From Hyphomonas sp. CY54-11-8 (GTDB lineage: Bacteria; Pseudomonadota; Alphaproteobacteria; Caulobacterales; Hyphomonadaceae), in NCBI RefSeq assembly GCF_000682735.1, contig NZ_AWFD01000012.1:62001-126000 (forward strand): 64,000 nt of DNA. Direction: 5' to 3'. This document shows, piece after piece, positions 17,774 to 25,724 of the stretch. Both the position numbers and the translations under genes were made by a program. The notes beneath the pieces were generated by a model. It was given only the letters and a program-made list of their open reading frames with translations, was not told the origin of the DNA and ran no database searches. Each line of letters opens with the position of its first letter. Positions within the stretch are counted from its first letter, which is position 1.

Positions 17774-18319
17774 ATGCAATCTCCCCGCATGCAAATGAAA
17801 CCCGCTCAGGTCTGGCCGCTGGCCATCATCCCGGTCACGTTGATCGCAGACCAGGTGACCAAATCGATGGTTCTGGCGAACGAGCGGTTCCGCGCCATGG
17901 AATGCTTTCACAACAGCTTTGCTTGCGGCACGATCGAGCTGCCGGGCCCGATCAACCTCTCGATGGTCTGGAATCGTGGCATGAGCTACGGCATGTTCCA
18001 GTCCGAGGGCATTGGCCGGTGGATCCTGGCGATTGTCATGCTGGCCATCGCGCTGGGCTTCCTGCGCTGGCTGATGGTGGCGGAGGGGCGTCTGCTGAAA
18101 CTGTCGCTGGCGCTGGTGATCGGCGGTGCCTTCGGCAACCTGATCGACCGCGTGCGTTTCGGCGCGGTTGTGGACTTCATCAATGCCGGCGCGCTCCATT
18201 TCCCGTGGGTGTTCAACGTGGCCGACGCTGCGATCAGTGTTGGCGCGGTCTTGCTGTTTTTCGATCAATTCGTACTGTCGGGAAGAAAGCCATCCGGGAA
18301 ACCGGACCGGCCCTCCTAA
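17774..18319 (+). CDS. lspA: Lipoprotein signal peptidase (signal peptidase II)
   Basis: An inner-membrane aspartyl protease that removes signal peptides from diacylglyceryl-prolipoproteins. Four hydrophobic segments are visible, and both catalytic-Asp regions are intact: GNLIDRVRFGAVVDFI and FNVADAAISVG. DQVTKSMV near the N-terminus and NRGMSYGMF in the periplasmic loop also fit. The start is uncertain: ATGs at 17774, 17789 and 17795 are in frame and none has a well-spaced Shine-Dalgarno sequence; I use the first (181 residues). It lies 43 bp after ileS, a common pairing, and precedes a lipoprotein gene. Confidence 0.93.
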   Translation: MQSPRMQMKPAQVWPLAIIPVTLIADQVTKSMVLANERFRAMECFHNSFACGTIELPGPINLSMVWNRGMSYGMFQSEGIGRWILAIVMLAIALGFLRWLMVAEGRLLKLSLALVIGGAFGNLIDRVRFGAVVDFINAGALHFPWVFNVADAAISVGAVLLFFDQFVLSGRKPSGKPDRPS

Positions 18320-18340
18320 ACTTAGAGGCGAGGACGCCAC

Positions 18341-18835
18341 ATGAAGACGCAGCTTTCCCTTCTGGCCCTGGGCGCCGTGTGCCTGGCGACGACGGCCTGT
18401 TCCAGTGGAGCAGCCGGATCACGGACGCCGGACGAGTTCCGGGTCGTGACCAAATCGCCGCTCATCGTACCACCTGAATACTCGCTACGTCCGCCGGGCG
18501 CCGGCCAGTCCCTCCCGGCTGAAGTCGAAGCGGCCAAGAACGACAATGCGGCGGCCTTCGGCTCGACGCTTGGCGTCAATGCCAGCGCATCTGAGCGGGC
18601 CCTCGTCGCAGCAGCTGATGCCAATGCAGTCAGCCCGATGATCCGCACGGAACTCGACTACGAAGAGTTCAAGACGATCCGCAAATCGCCGAGCGTCGCT
18701 GACCGGATCATGTTCTGGCGCAAGGACAATGCCGAGGATGCCGAGTCTGCTGCAGCAGACAACGCTACGGGCAACGAGCCTGTGACGATCGAAAGCACCA
18801 CCGCCAAGCCGCGGGTCAAACTGCCGGGAACCTGA
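18341..18835 (+). CDS. DUF3035 lipoprotein, possible BamF
   Basis: A 164-residue lipoprotein: the signal ends in ATTAC with Cys20 as the lipidation site. Just after it comes RTPDEF (residues 28-33) and then VVTKSPLIVPPEYSLRPP, the signature of the alphaproteobacterial DUF3035 family. In Caulobacter a lipoprotein with an RxxDEF motif, BamF, is part of the outer-membrane BAM complex, and BamC of gammaproteobacteria shares that motif. The remainder is low-complexity and Ala/Asp-rich. It follows lspA by 21 bp. The BamF identity is inference from the motif and context. Confidence 0.72.
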   Translation: MKTQLSLLALGAVCLATTACSSGAAGSRTPDEFRVVTKSPLIVPPEYSLRPPGAGQSLPAEVEAAKNDNAAAFGSTLGVNASASERALVAAADANAVSPMIRTELDYEEFKTIRKSPSVADRIMFWRKDNAEDAESAAADNATGNEPVTIESTTAKPRVKLPGT

Positions 18836-18880
18836 TCCAGCCCGGTGCCGGACTTCCAACTCTTGCAAGGGAACAAGCCC

Positions 18881-20251
18881 ATGAAACGGATATTGACCGG
18901 AGGGCTCGCTGCCCTCGCTGTCTTCGCCTTGCCGGCATCGGCCGACACTGCAGCGGAGTCTGCTGAGACCTGGACCCCGACCACATTCGAACTCGACAAT
19001 GGCATGCAGGTGGTGGTCATTCCGGACCATCGCGCGCCGGTCGTGACGCATATGGTCTGGTACAAGGTTGGCGCGGTTGACGAGGCACCCGGCAAGAGCG
19101 GGATCGCCCACCTCTTCGAACACGTCATGTTCCAGCAGACCGATACGCTGGCGCCGGGCGAGTTCGATTCCATCGTCTCCCGCAATGGCGGCCAGTCGAA
19201 TGCTTTCACCAGCTGGGACTATACCGCCTATTTCGAACGTGTGGCCAAGGAGCAGCTCGGCACGATGATGGAGCTGGAAGCCGACCGCATGGTGAACCTT
19301 GTGATCGATGACGATCCGGAAGGCGCCTTCATCTCTGAACGGGATGTCGTGAAGGAAGAGCGCCGCCAGCGCATCGACAACAATCCGGGCGTCATCCTGC
19401 AGGAGCAGGTTCTATCTGAATTGTGGAAGGACCACCCGTACGAAATCACTGTCATCGGCAATATGGATGAAGTGGCCGCGCTGACTCCGGAAGACGGTCT
19501 GAATTTCTATCATGAGTACTACAGCCCGGAGAACGCGATCCTGGTCGTTGCGGGCGATGTCAGCGAGGACGAAGTCCGCACGCTGGCAGAAGCGACGTAC
19601 GGACAGATCATTCCGACAGGTACAGCCCACGGCCAGCGCAAATGGCGCGACGTGCCGCTGCTGACCGAAGACAAGCTGATTGTCCATTCCGATCCGAAAG
19701 TGCGCCAGCCAGTCTGGAGCCGGTATTACAATGGCGTTTCGCAGATCCGCACGCCGCACGAAGCCTACGCTCTGGAAGTCGGCCTTGAAGTGCTCGGCGG
19801 CGGCATGACCAGCCGGCTCTACCAGTCACTGGTGGAGCAACAGCAACTGGCCATCAGCGCCGCCTCCTATGCCTGGTCCGACCTGCACGATCCTGGCCCC
19901 GCCGTGATTTCGGCGAGCCCCGCGCCCGACGTCAGCATGGACGATCTCGAAACGGCCGTGATGGCGGAAGTCGACAAGGCGCTCGCAGAAGGCTTTACGG
20001 AAGAGGAAGTTGTCCGGGCCCGGAACAAGCTTGCCGCAACGGCGATTTATGCCCGTGACAGCCAGTCGACGATGGCGAACGTGTTCGGCTCGACCCTGGC
20101 CATTGGCGGCACGATCGAGGACGTCCTGTCCTATCCGGACGATGTCCGCGCGATTACTCCGGAAGAGGCGATCGCTGCCGTCCGCACCGTGTTCGGTCCT
20201 GACCGGCACTTCATTGAGGCGCAGCTGCTGCCAGCCGAGGGGGAAAACTGA
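18881..20251 (+). CDS. M16 family zinc peptidase (catalytic member)
   Basis: 456 residues with a signal peptide (MKRILTGGLAALAVFALPASA). The inverted zinc motif HxxEH is at residues 77-81 (AHLFEHVMF), with the distal Glu of the family expected about 75 residues later in the AFISERDVVKEERR region. C-terminal domain blocks such as LEVGLEVLGGGMTSRLYQSLVEQ are intact. I choose the ATG at 18881, which has AAGGGAA upstream and starts the signal peptide; 18845 is in frame but adds a hydrophilic leader. The next gene starts 1 bp after its stop and is the non-catalytic partner. Confidence 0.92.
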   Translation: MKRILTGGLAALAVFALPASADTAAESAETWTPTTFELDNGMQVVVIPDHRAPVVTHMVWYKVGAVDEAPGKSGIAHLFEHVMFQQTDTLAPGEFDSIVSRNGGQSNAFTSWDYTAYFERVAKEQLGTMMELEADRMVNLVIDDDPEGAFISERDVVKEERRQRIDNNPGVILQEQVLSELWKDHPYEITVIGNMDEVAALTPEDGLNFYHEYYSPENAILVVAGDVSEDEVRTLAEATYGQIIPTGTAHGQRKWRDVPLLTEDKLIVHSDPKVRQPVWSRYYNGVSQIRTPHEAYALEVGLEVLGGGMTSRLYQSLVEQQQLAISAASYAWSDLHDPGPAVISASPAPDVSMDDLETAVMAEVDKALAEGFTEEEVVRARNKLAATAIYARDSQSTMANVFGSTLAIGGTIEDVLSYPDDVRAITPEEAIAAVRTVFGPDRHFIEAQLLPAEGEN

Positions 20252-20252
20252 G

Positions 20253-21680
20253 ATGAAACGCCTGACCATCACCGCCGGCCTGCTGGCCGCGACCAGCCTG
20301 TCTGCCTGTGCCTATTTCAATCCGCCTCCGGTGGAGTCTGCAACTGTTGTTGAAGTCGTTGAAGAGCCGGCGCCGCTTGAGGTCAGGGTCCATTCCGGCG
20401 ACTTCGCAGAGATCCAGCAATTCACGACGCCGGGCGGTGCATCGGTGTGGCTGGTGTCCGAACCGTCGATCCCGATCCTGTCTCTCAACATGGCTTGGAA
20501 AGGCGGCGAGGCGAGCGATCCGGAAGGGCTGGAAGGCCTGACCGATGCTGTGACTTATCACATGAACGAAGGCGCCGGCGATCTCGACTCGCTCGGTTTC
20601 CAGACGCGGATGGAAGACCTGAACATGAGTTTCGGCTGTTCGGCGTCGAACGACTGGACCTCCTGCTCGGCTTCCATGCTGACGGACAATGCCGAAGACG
20701 CGATGGCGCTGATCGCAACGGCGTTTGAAGACCCACGCTTCGATGAAGGCCCGTTCGAACGTTTCCGCCGCGAGCAGCAGGTCGGCCTCAAGACACGCGA
20801 GACGAGCGCGGGCTTCCTTGCCTGGCAGGCCGCGTCTCAGGCGCTCTACCCGGACCACCCCTATGCGCGGACGACCTCGGAAGAGAGCATCGCGGCCCTG
20901 ACGCCGGACCTGGCGAAAGAGCAGATGCGCAAGCTGATGGTGAAGGACCGCCTGCTGGTCACCGCCGTAGGTGCGGTCACGCCAGAAGAACTGGCGCCGA
21001 TGATCGATGAAGTCATGGCCGGCCTGCCGGAGACTTCGACCTTGCCGGAAACGCCGGACATCGTCCTGCCGGAACTCGAACCGGCAGAACCGATCGTCGT
21101 TGACCTGCCGCAGCCGCAATCACTGGTCCAGTTCACGGGCCCCGGCCTGAAGCGGGACGATGAAGACTTCTTCCCGGCCTTCGTGCTAAACTACACTTAT
21201 GGTGGCGGCGGTTTCGAAAGTCGGCTGATGAAAACCCTCCGTATCGAGAAGGGCCTGACCTACGGCATCTATACAAGCCTGTCGTCGGGCGAGCACCTTC
21301 AGACCTGGGGCGGCGGCGGCCAGACCAAGAATGAAAGTGCCGGCGAGTTCATCCAGGGTATCAAGGACGAGATGGAAGACTTCGTCGAAAACGGCGTGAC
21401 CGAGGAAGAACTGGCCGATGCCAAGGCCTATCTCACCGGTTCCTACCCGCTTGGCTTCGATTCGAATGCCAAGATCGCGAGCCAGATGATGGGCGTGCGC
21501 CAGGACGAACTCGGCATCGACTATTTTGACCTGCGCAATGACAAGGTCCGCGCGGTGACGCTCGAAGATGTGAACCGGGTGGCGAAGGAATACCTGAACC
21601 CGGAAGACTATCTCTTCGTCGCCGTCGGTCAGCCGGAAGGCATTGCCGCGGAAGAGTTCGAGACCGAAGCGGAAGAATAG
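20253..21680 (+). CDS. M16 family lipoprotein, non-catalytic partner
   Basis: 475 residues. The N-terminus is a lipoprotein signal (ATSLSAC, Cys20). The fold matches M16 peptidases (ILSLNMAWKGGEASDPEGLEGL, then the C-terminal FVLNYTYGGGGFESRLMKTLRIEKGLTYG), but the HxxEH zinc motif is absent: the aligned segment reads DAVTYHMNEG. Such inactive subunits pair with a catalytic M16 protein to form the closed chamber. It starts 1 bp after the catalytic gene's stop, so equal, coupled expression is likely. The frame is open upstream from 20010, but that part overlaps the catalytic gene. Confidence 0.88.
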   Translation: MKRLTITAGLLAATSLSACAYFNPPPVESATVVEVVEEPAPLEVRVHSGDFAEIQQFTTPGGASVWLVSEPSIPILSLNMAWKGGEASDPEGLEGLTDAVTYHMNEGAGDLDSLGFQTRMEDLNMSFGCSASNDWTSCSASMLTDNAEDAMALIATAFEDPRFDEGPFERFRREQQVGLKTRETSAGFLAWQAASQALYPDHPYARTTSEESIAALTPDLAKEQMRKLMVKDRLLVTAVGAVTPEELAPMIDEVMAGLPETSTLPETPDIVLPELEPAEPIVVDLPQPQSLVQFTGPGLKRDDEDFFPAFVLNYTYGGGGFESRLMKTLRIEKGLTYGIYTSLSSGEHLQTWGGGGQTKNESAGEFIQGIKDEMEDFVENGVTEEELADAKAYLTGSYPLGFDSNAKIASQMMGVRQDELGIDYFDLRNDKVRAVTLEDVNRVAKEYLNPEDYLFVAVGQPEGIAAEEFETEAEE

Positions 21681-21681
21681 G

Positions 21682-22632
21682 TCAGTCTGCAGACCGGCGC
21701 GGGGTCGACAGGCCCGGCGCGCCGGTCGAGATGGCCTGATCGCGGCAGAAGCGGTAAAGCTCGGCCGGGCGCCCGCCCGTGCCGGTTTCCATCGCGCCGG
21801 TTCCCTTCACCAGCCCCGTCTTGTCGAGTGCCCGGCGGAAGTTCTGCGTATGCAGGCCAAGGCCAAGAATGGCTTCGACCGTCCGCTGCAAGGCGGACAG
21901 GGTGAACCGGTCCGGCATCAGCTCGAACACGACCGGGCGGTATTTGATCTTGCCTCTGAGACGCGAAATGGCCGTCGCGAGAATGCGGCGGTGGTCCGAC
22001 GCCATGGCTTCGCCAAGTGTGACGTCTGCCTCGGCGAGGTTCGCATCGCGTGCGCACTCGGCGACGAGGCCGGCTTCATAGAGCAGCTCGTAGCGGTCCA
22101 GCACCCGCTCCTCTGCCCAGCGTGCGCCATCGAGGCCGAAAGCAATCTTCGCCCGCTCCAGCCGCATCTCCTTGCCGGCGGCCCAGGTGAACAGGCGCGG
22201 GGCGATCTGGGCGTCGATCATGGCCGGGCGGCCGTTCCGGTGATCTTCCCAGGGGAAGTAGCGATACCAGTTCTGCCAGCGTGCTTCGAACCCGGCTTCC
22301 GCCGGGCGGGCCTCAGGCGTCAGGGCAAGGTAGCCGACCGAGATGACGCGCGAGTCCGGCGGGGCTCCGGCGAGCGTCGCTTCGGGCGTCTCCCGGTCCC
22401 GGTCACCGAAGGTGTAGAGCTGTTCGACATAGCCAAGCTCGAAACCCGTCTGCTCCCGCACCCAGCCGCGCAGCGACAGGTCGAACGTGCGGTGCTTGTC
22501 CGGGTGGAACGGGCCGAACGGCAGCGCGTCTTCGCTGCCACGCCGCGTGACCAGCACCAGAGGCATGTCATCCTGGATGGCGACCATCACGGCCGACAGG
22601 CCGATCAGCAACGGGGATGCGGACCTCATCAT
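21682..22632 (-). CDS. Nudix-related (NrtR-type) transcriptional regulator
   Basis: 316 residues: an N-terminal Nudix-fold domain whose box is degenerate (LSLRGWVREQTGFELGYVEQLYTF replaces GX5EX7REUXEEXGU) and a C-terminal winged helix. The C-terminal blocks VVFELMPDRFTLSALQRTVEAILG, NFRRALDKTG and GRPAELYRF match NrtR, the ADP-ribose-sensing repressor of NAD metabolism, and alphaproteobacterial proteins annotated as NAD regulator. Its ATG overlaps the stop of the upstream HD-hydrolase gene as ATGA. No NAD biosynthesis gene is in the window, so any target is unknown. Its 3' end meets the M16 gene with a 1-bp gap. Confidence 0.78.
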   Translation of the reverse strand: MMRSASPLLIGLSAVMVAIQDDMPLVLVTRRGSEDALPFGPFHPDKHRTFDLSLRGWVREQTGFELGYVEQLYTFGDRDRETPEATLAGAPPDSRVISVGYLALTPEARPAEAGFEARWQNWYRYFPWEDHRNGRPAMIDAQIAPRLFTWAAGKEMRLERAKIAFGLDGARWAEERVLDRYELLYEAGLVAECARDANLAEADVTLGEAMASDHRRILATAISRLRGKIKYRPVVFELMPDRFTLSALQRTVEAILGLGLHTQNFRRALDKTGLVKGTGAMETGTGGRPAELYRFCRDQAISTGAPGLSTPRRSAD

Positions 22633-23246
22633 GGCGCGCCAATCTCCGTCATGATCTTGTGGAAGCGGTCAAGGAACGCCGCCTGCGCTTCCGGTACCGA
22701 TTTCGGGGAGAGCTTCAGGCGTACATTTTCCGGCGGAACGACAAACAGCTTGTTGGCCTCTGCCTCTTCGAAGCCGGCCAGCTGTGTCGCCTCGAACCAG
22801 GCGCAGATCAGGTCCGCCTTCTTGATCGTCTTCTTCAGGCGCACCGGGGTTACAGGCGGCAGGCCGAAGCGGATGTGGATGGCTTCCTGCAGGCGCCCTT
22901 CGACATCCTTGTAGCCGCCGCCCAGCAAGGCCTTGAACGGGGAGATCATGTCGCCGATCACGTATTCCGGGCTGTCATGCAGCAGGGCCAGCATGCTGTG
23001 CTTTGCGCTCATGGTCGGGTCCAGCTTTCTGCAGATCCGCTCCACGATGACAGAATGTTCGGCGACGGAGAAGGCATGCTCGCCTTTTGTCTGGCCGTTC
23101 CATCGCGCCACACGGGCCAGGCCGTGGGCGATGTCCTCGATTTCCACATCCATGGGCGAGGGGTGAACAAGGTCCAGCCGTCGTCCGGACAGCATACGCT
23201 GCCAGACCCTGGGAGCCTTAACGGATTGCTTCTTGCGAACGGTCAT
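22629..23246 (-). CDS. HD domain phosphohydrolase (YfbR-like)
   Basis: 205 residues of the HD superfamily. Metal-binding elements: GEHAFSVAEHSVIVERI (first His), ALLHDSPEYVIGDMISPFK (HD pair plus Glu), and a later KKADLICAWFEATQ (Asp). This order matches YfbR-type 5'-deoxynucleotidases. AAGG lies 5 nt before the ATG. It is the first gene of a two-gene operon with the NrtR-like regulator (4-bp overlap), so its product may act on a nucleotide linked to NAD or nucleotide balance; that link is inference. Confidence 0.82.
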   Translation of the reverse strand: MTVRKKQSVKAPRVWQRMLSGRRLDLVHPSPMDVEIEDIAHGLARVARWNGQTKGEHAFSVAEHSVIVERICRKLDPTMSAKHSMLALLHDSPEYVIGDMISPFKALLGGGYKDVEGRLQEAIHIRFGLPPVTPVRLKKTIKKADLICAWFEATQLAGFEEAEANKLFVVPPENVRLKLSPKSVPEAQAAFLDRFHKIMTEIGAP

Positions 23247-23288
23247 TCAGCCCTTCTTTAAAGCATCAGTAATAAGGGTAAAGAAAGG

Positions 23289-23326
23289 GGGGCAATCTGG
23301 TTACAAACCCGCCCTGCGATTGCCCC
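23289..23326. repeat. 9-bp perfect inverted repeat between divergent genes
   Basis: GGGGCAATC at 23289-23297 and GATTGCCCC at 23318-23326 are exact reverse complements with a 20-nt spacer that itself contains GGTT-ACA-AACC. It lies between the HD-hydrolase gene (minus, start 23246) and the small membrane protein gene (plus, start 23426). It could be an operator or an RNA hairpin; the sequence does not decide. Confidence 0.4.
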
Positions 23327-23425
23327 TATTTCCAAATGCGCTGTTAAGGCATTTGCGCGAAAACTGCTGCACTGACAACAGGGCACGGAATCATCTCCGT
23401 TTACCCGATCCATTATAAGGCGGTG

Positions 23426-23578
23426 ATGATGTTCGAGGCAGTGGCACAAACGGCTCCCTGGCAGGTTATGGCGTTCTGTGTGCTCCTGATGGGCGGAATC
23501 ATCGTTGTCGTCGAGGCTGCCAAGTCCAGCCGCGAAGTCTTCTGGGGCGACCTGTTCAGCGACGACGAGTACGACTGA
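23426..23578 (+). CDS. Small single-pass membrane protein (50 residues)
   Basis: A short open frame: ATG ATG TTC GAG through TGA, 50 residues. AAGG lies 5 nt before the first ATG. The product has one hydrophobic segment (about residues 13-30, WQVMAFCVLLMGGIIVVV), then a basic patch (AAKSSREVF) and an acidic C-terminus (DLFSDDEYD). This looks like a genuine membrane miniprotein rather than noise. I do not recognise a family. It converges on the FabH-like gene, separated by a terminator-like hairpin. Confidence 0.6.
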   Translation: MMFEAVAQTAPWQVMAFCVLLMGGIIVVVEAAKSSREVFWGDLFSDDEYD

Positions 23579-23585
23579 GTCTTCA

Positions 23586-23612
23586 AGGGTCGGGCGAAAA
23601 GCCTCGCACCCT
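23586..23612. terminator. Hairpin between convergent genes
   Basis: AGGGT (23586-23590) pairs with ACCCT (23608-23612), and the inner GGGC/GCCT bases extend it around a GAAAA loop. It sits in the 32-bp gap between the small membrane gene and the FabH-like gene, and overlaps the latter's stop codon. It may end transcription from both sides; there is no clear U-run. Confidence 0.35.
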
Positions 23613-24732
23613 ACGCCGTTTTCTCAACAAACACCGTGCCGGCGGAATAGCCTGCGCCGAACGAACAGATCAGGCCCTTGTCGCCGGGCTTGAAGTCTTC
23701 CGAATGTTTGTGGAAGGCGATGATCGATCCGGCAGACGATGTATTGGCGTAAGTGTCCAGCACGGTCGGGCTTTCATCGGCGGTGGCTTCATGGCCCAGC
23801 ACCTTGGAAGAGATCAGCCGGTTCATGTTGGCATTGGCCTGGTGCAGCCACAGACGGCGAAGATCCGTGCCCTGAAGGCCAAGTTCGCCGAGATGCTCCG
23901 TGATCATCGTTGCCACCATCGGCACGACTTCCTTGAACACTTTGCGGCCTTCCTGCTTGAACAGCTTGTCCGGCGCACCGATCCCCTCCGGGGCCGCGCG
24001 GTTCAGGAAGCCGAAATTGTTCCGGATATTGTTGGAGAACTCGGTCTTCAGCTTCGTGCCGAGGATCTTCCAGTGGCCGGCCGGCGCGATGCTTTCCTCT
24101 TCCACCAGGACGGCGGTGGCGACATCGCCGAAGATGAAGTGGCTGTCGCGGTCGGTGAAGTTCAGGTGGCCGGAGCAGATTTCCGGATTCACCATCAGGA
24201 CGGATTTGGCTGAGCCGGTTCGCACAAAATCGGCAGCCGTCTGGATGCCAAAGGTGGCCGAGGAACAGGCAACGTTCATGTCGAAGGCGAAGCCGCCGAT
24301 ACCGAGGGCCTGTTGAACTTCGATCGCCATGGCGGGGTAAGCACGCTGCATGTTGGAGGCTGCACAGATCACCGCATCCACGTCTTCCGGTTTGCGCCCG
24401 GCCCGTTCCAGCGCCTGACGAGCCGCATTCACCGCGATCTCGGCGAGGACGGAAATCTCTTCATTCGGGCGTTCCGGGATACGCGGGGCCATGATGTCCG
24501 GGTCCAGTACGCCGGTTTTGTTCATCACATAACGCGACTTGATGCCGGAGGCCTTCTCGATGAACTCGACCGAGGAGTGGGTCTTCGGCTCAATCAGGCC
24601 GGAGGCGATGTCCGCGTCCCGCTCGCGATTCCAGTTGTCGGCCCAGGCATTGTAGGCTTCGACCAGTTCTTCGTTTGAAATGGAATGCGGCGGCGTCCAC
24701 AGGCCCGTGGACGAGATGACGGCGTTCTTCAT
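23611..24732 (-). CDS. 3-oxoacyl-ACP synthase III (FabH-like) family protein
   Basis: 373 residues, longer than the roughly 320 of housekeeping FabH. The thiolase-fold catalytic triad is present: Cys156 in DMNVACSSATFG, His in LWLHQANANMNRLI, and Asn in TYANTSSAGSI. SGIKSRYVM matches the FabH CoA-side segment. It probably condenses an acyl-CoA with malonyl-ACP, but a role in a special fatty-acid or lipid pathway is possible because no other fab gene is near. The start at 24732 has AGAGGG five bases upstream; an in-frame ATG at 24750 is not preceded by one. Confidence 0.85.
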   Translation of the reverse strand: MKNAVISSTGLWTPPHSISNEELVEAYNAWADNWNRERDADIASGLIEPKTHSSVEFIEKASGIKSRYVMNKTGVLDPDIMAPRIPERPNEEISVLAEIAVNAARQALERAGRKPEDVDAVICAASNMQRAYPAMAIEVQQALGIGGFAFDMNVACSSATFGIQTAADFVRTGSAKSVLMVNPEICSGHLNFTDRDSHFIFGDVATAVLVEEESIAPAGHWKILGTKLKTEFSNNIRNNFGFLNRAAPEGIGAPDKLFKQEGRKVFKEVVPMVATMITEHLGELGLQGTDLRRLWLHQANANMNRLISSKVLGHEATADESPTVLDTYANTSSAGSIIAFHKHSEDFKPGDKGLICSFGAGYSAGTVFVEKTA

Positions 24733-24834
24733 TGTGCCCTCTTGATGCACGCCACATGCAAGTCATGCGGCAAGGTCCTGAATCTCTATCCGATTTTCTG
24801 TAGCGCGGCTTGTCGGCCGGGTCGAGACACCGGA

Positions 24835-25143
24835 TCAGTCAGGCAGGTGGAGGCCGGAATCACTCGTTTGCTTCGCATCTTCTCGGGAAACGCCAGAGGC
24901 TTCCAGAATGGCCTGCCGCTGTTCGGCGGCTTCGCGGTCGGTCTGGATGCGCTCAGCATCTGCGCGTTCACGCGCCTCGATCAGGGCCAGTTCCGTCTTC
25001 ATGCACTTCTCGCGCTCTTCCGGTCCGGGTGCATAGCTGCACTTGGCATAGGCCTCGGCCTTGTGGCCTTCGGCACTATTGGCAGACACACAGCCAGCCA
25101 TCAGCGGCAGGGCCGCAAATATCAGGGGTATCGTTCTTTTCAT
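24835..25143 (-). CDS. Hypothetical lipoprotein
   Basis: 102 residues with a lipoprotein signal (LIFAALPLMAGC; Cys is residue 17). The mature part is short, charged and mostly helical, with two more Cys (AKCSYAPGPEEREKC) and an Arg/Glu-rich heptad-like stretch (about 50-85). Its ATG overlaps the tag stop codon as ATGA, and GGAG lies just upstream inside tag. It is the last gene of the bioY-ygfZ-tag run. No function is suggested. Confidence 0.68.
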   Translation of the reverse strand: MKRTIPLIFAALPLMAGCVSANSAEGHKAEAYAKCSYAPGPEEREKCMKTELALIEARERADAERIQTDREAAEQRQAILEASGVSREDAKQTSDSGLHLPD

Positions 25144-25724
25144 GATGCCATCTCCTGCACTTCGCGGTGACGGGGGCAAGTTACGTCATGGTCATTCACC
25201 ATGCCAACCGCCTGTGCCCAGGCATAGACGATGGTGGGTCCTACAAACTTGAAGCCGCGCTTCTTCAGGTCTTTCGACATGGTGGCGGACCAGTCGGTGG
25301 ACGTCGGAGCCTGCCGGAAGTGCTTCCACTTGTTCACGATGGGCGCGCCGCCGACAAAGCCCCAGCAATAATCCGCAAAGCCCTCACCGGCGTCTTCCAT
25401 GGCGAGGTAAGCCTGCGCGTTACCGATCAGGGCGTCGATCTTTTTCGGGCTGCGGATGATGCCCGGATTTTTCAGCGCCTTTTCGGCGCGCTTCGGTGTC
25501 CAGCGGGCGAGTTTCTCCGGATCGAACTGGTCGAACTCCTCGCGGATGGACTCGCGCTTGCGCAGGATGGTGATCCAGGAAAGGCCGGCCTGCATGCCGT
25601 CCAGCTGCAGCTTCTCCCACAGCGCCCGGCCATCATATTCCGGCACACCCCATTCGGTGTCGTGATAGGTGCGGTAGAGCTCGTCCGTCAGCGGCGCCCA
25701 GGCGCAGGGAAAATCATCACTCAC
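25140..25724 (-). CDS. tag: DNA-3-methyladenine glycosylase I
   Basis: Removes 3-methyladenine from alkylated DNA. Family blocks: CAWAPLTDELYRTYHDTEWGVP at the N-terminus (Cys and His zinc ligands), ALWEKLQLDGMQAGLSWITILRKRE, and the C-terminal KRGFKFVGPTIVYAWAQAVGMVNDHDVTCPRH, with the second zinc pair. I choose the GTG at 25724 (194 residues): CGGAGG lies 6 nt upstream and the protein then begins close to the usual MxxCxW start. This overlaps the ygfZ stop by 8 bp. An in-frame ATG at 25748 would add eight residues. Confidence 0.92.
   Translation of the reverse strand: MSDDFPCAWAPLTDELYRTYHDTEWGVPEYDGRALWEKLQLDGMQAGLSWITILRKRESIREEFDQFDPEKLARWTPKRAEKALKNPGIIRSPKKIDALIGNAQAYLAMEDAGEGFADYCWGFVGGAPIVNKWKHFRQAPTSTDWSATMSKDLKKRGFKFVGPTIVYAWAQAVGMVNDHDVTCPRHREVQEMAS

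Noticed and set aside
24685-25170. Open plus-strand frame with Cys-rich start
   Set aside because: It runs antisense over the FabH-like gene start, the lipoprotein and tag, all of which have clear family or signal evidence.
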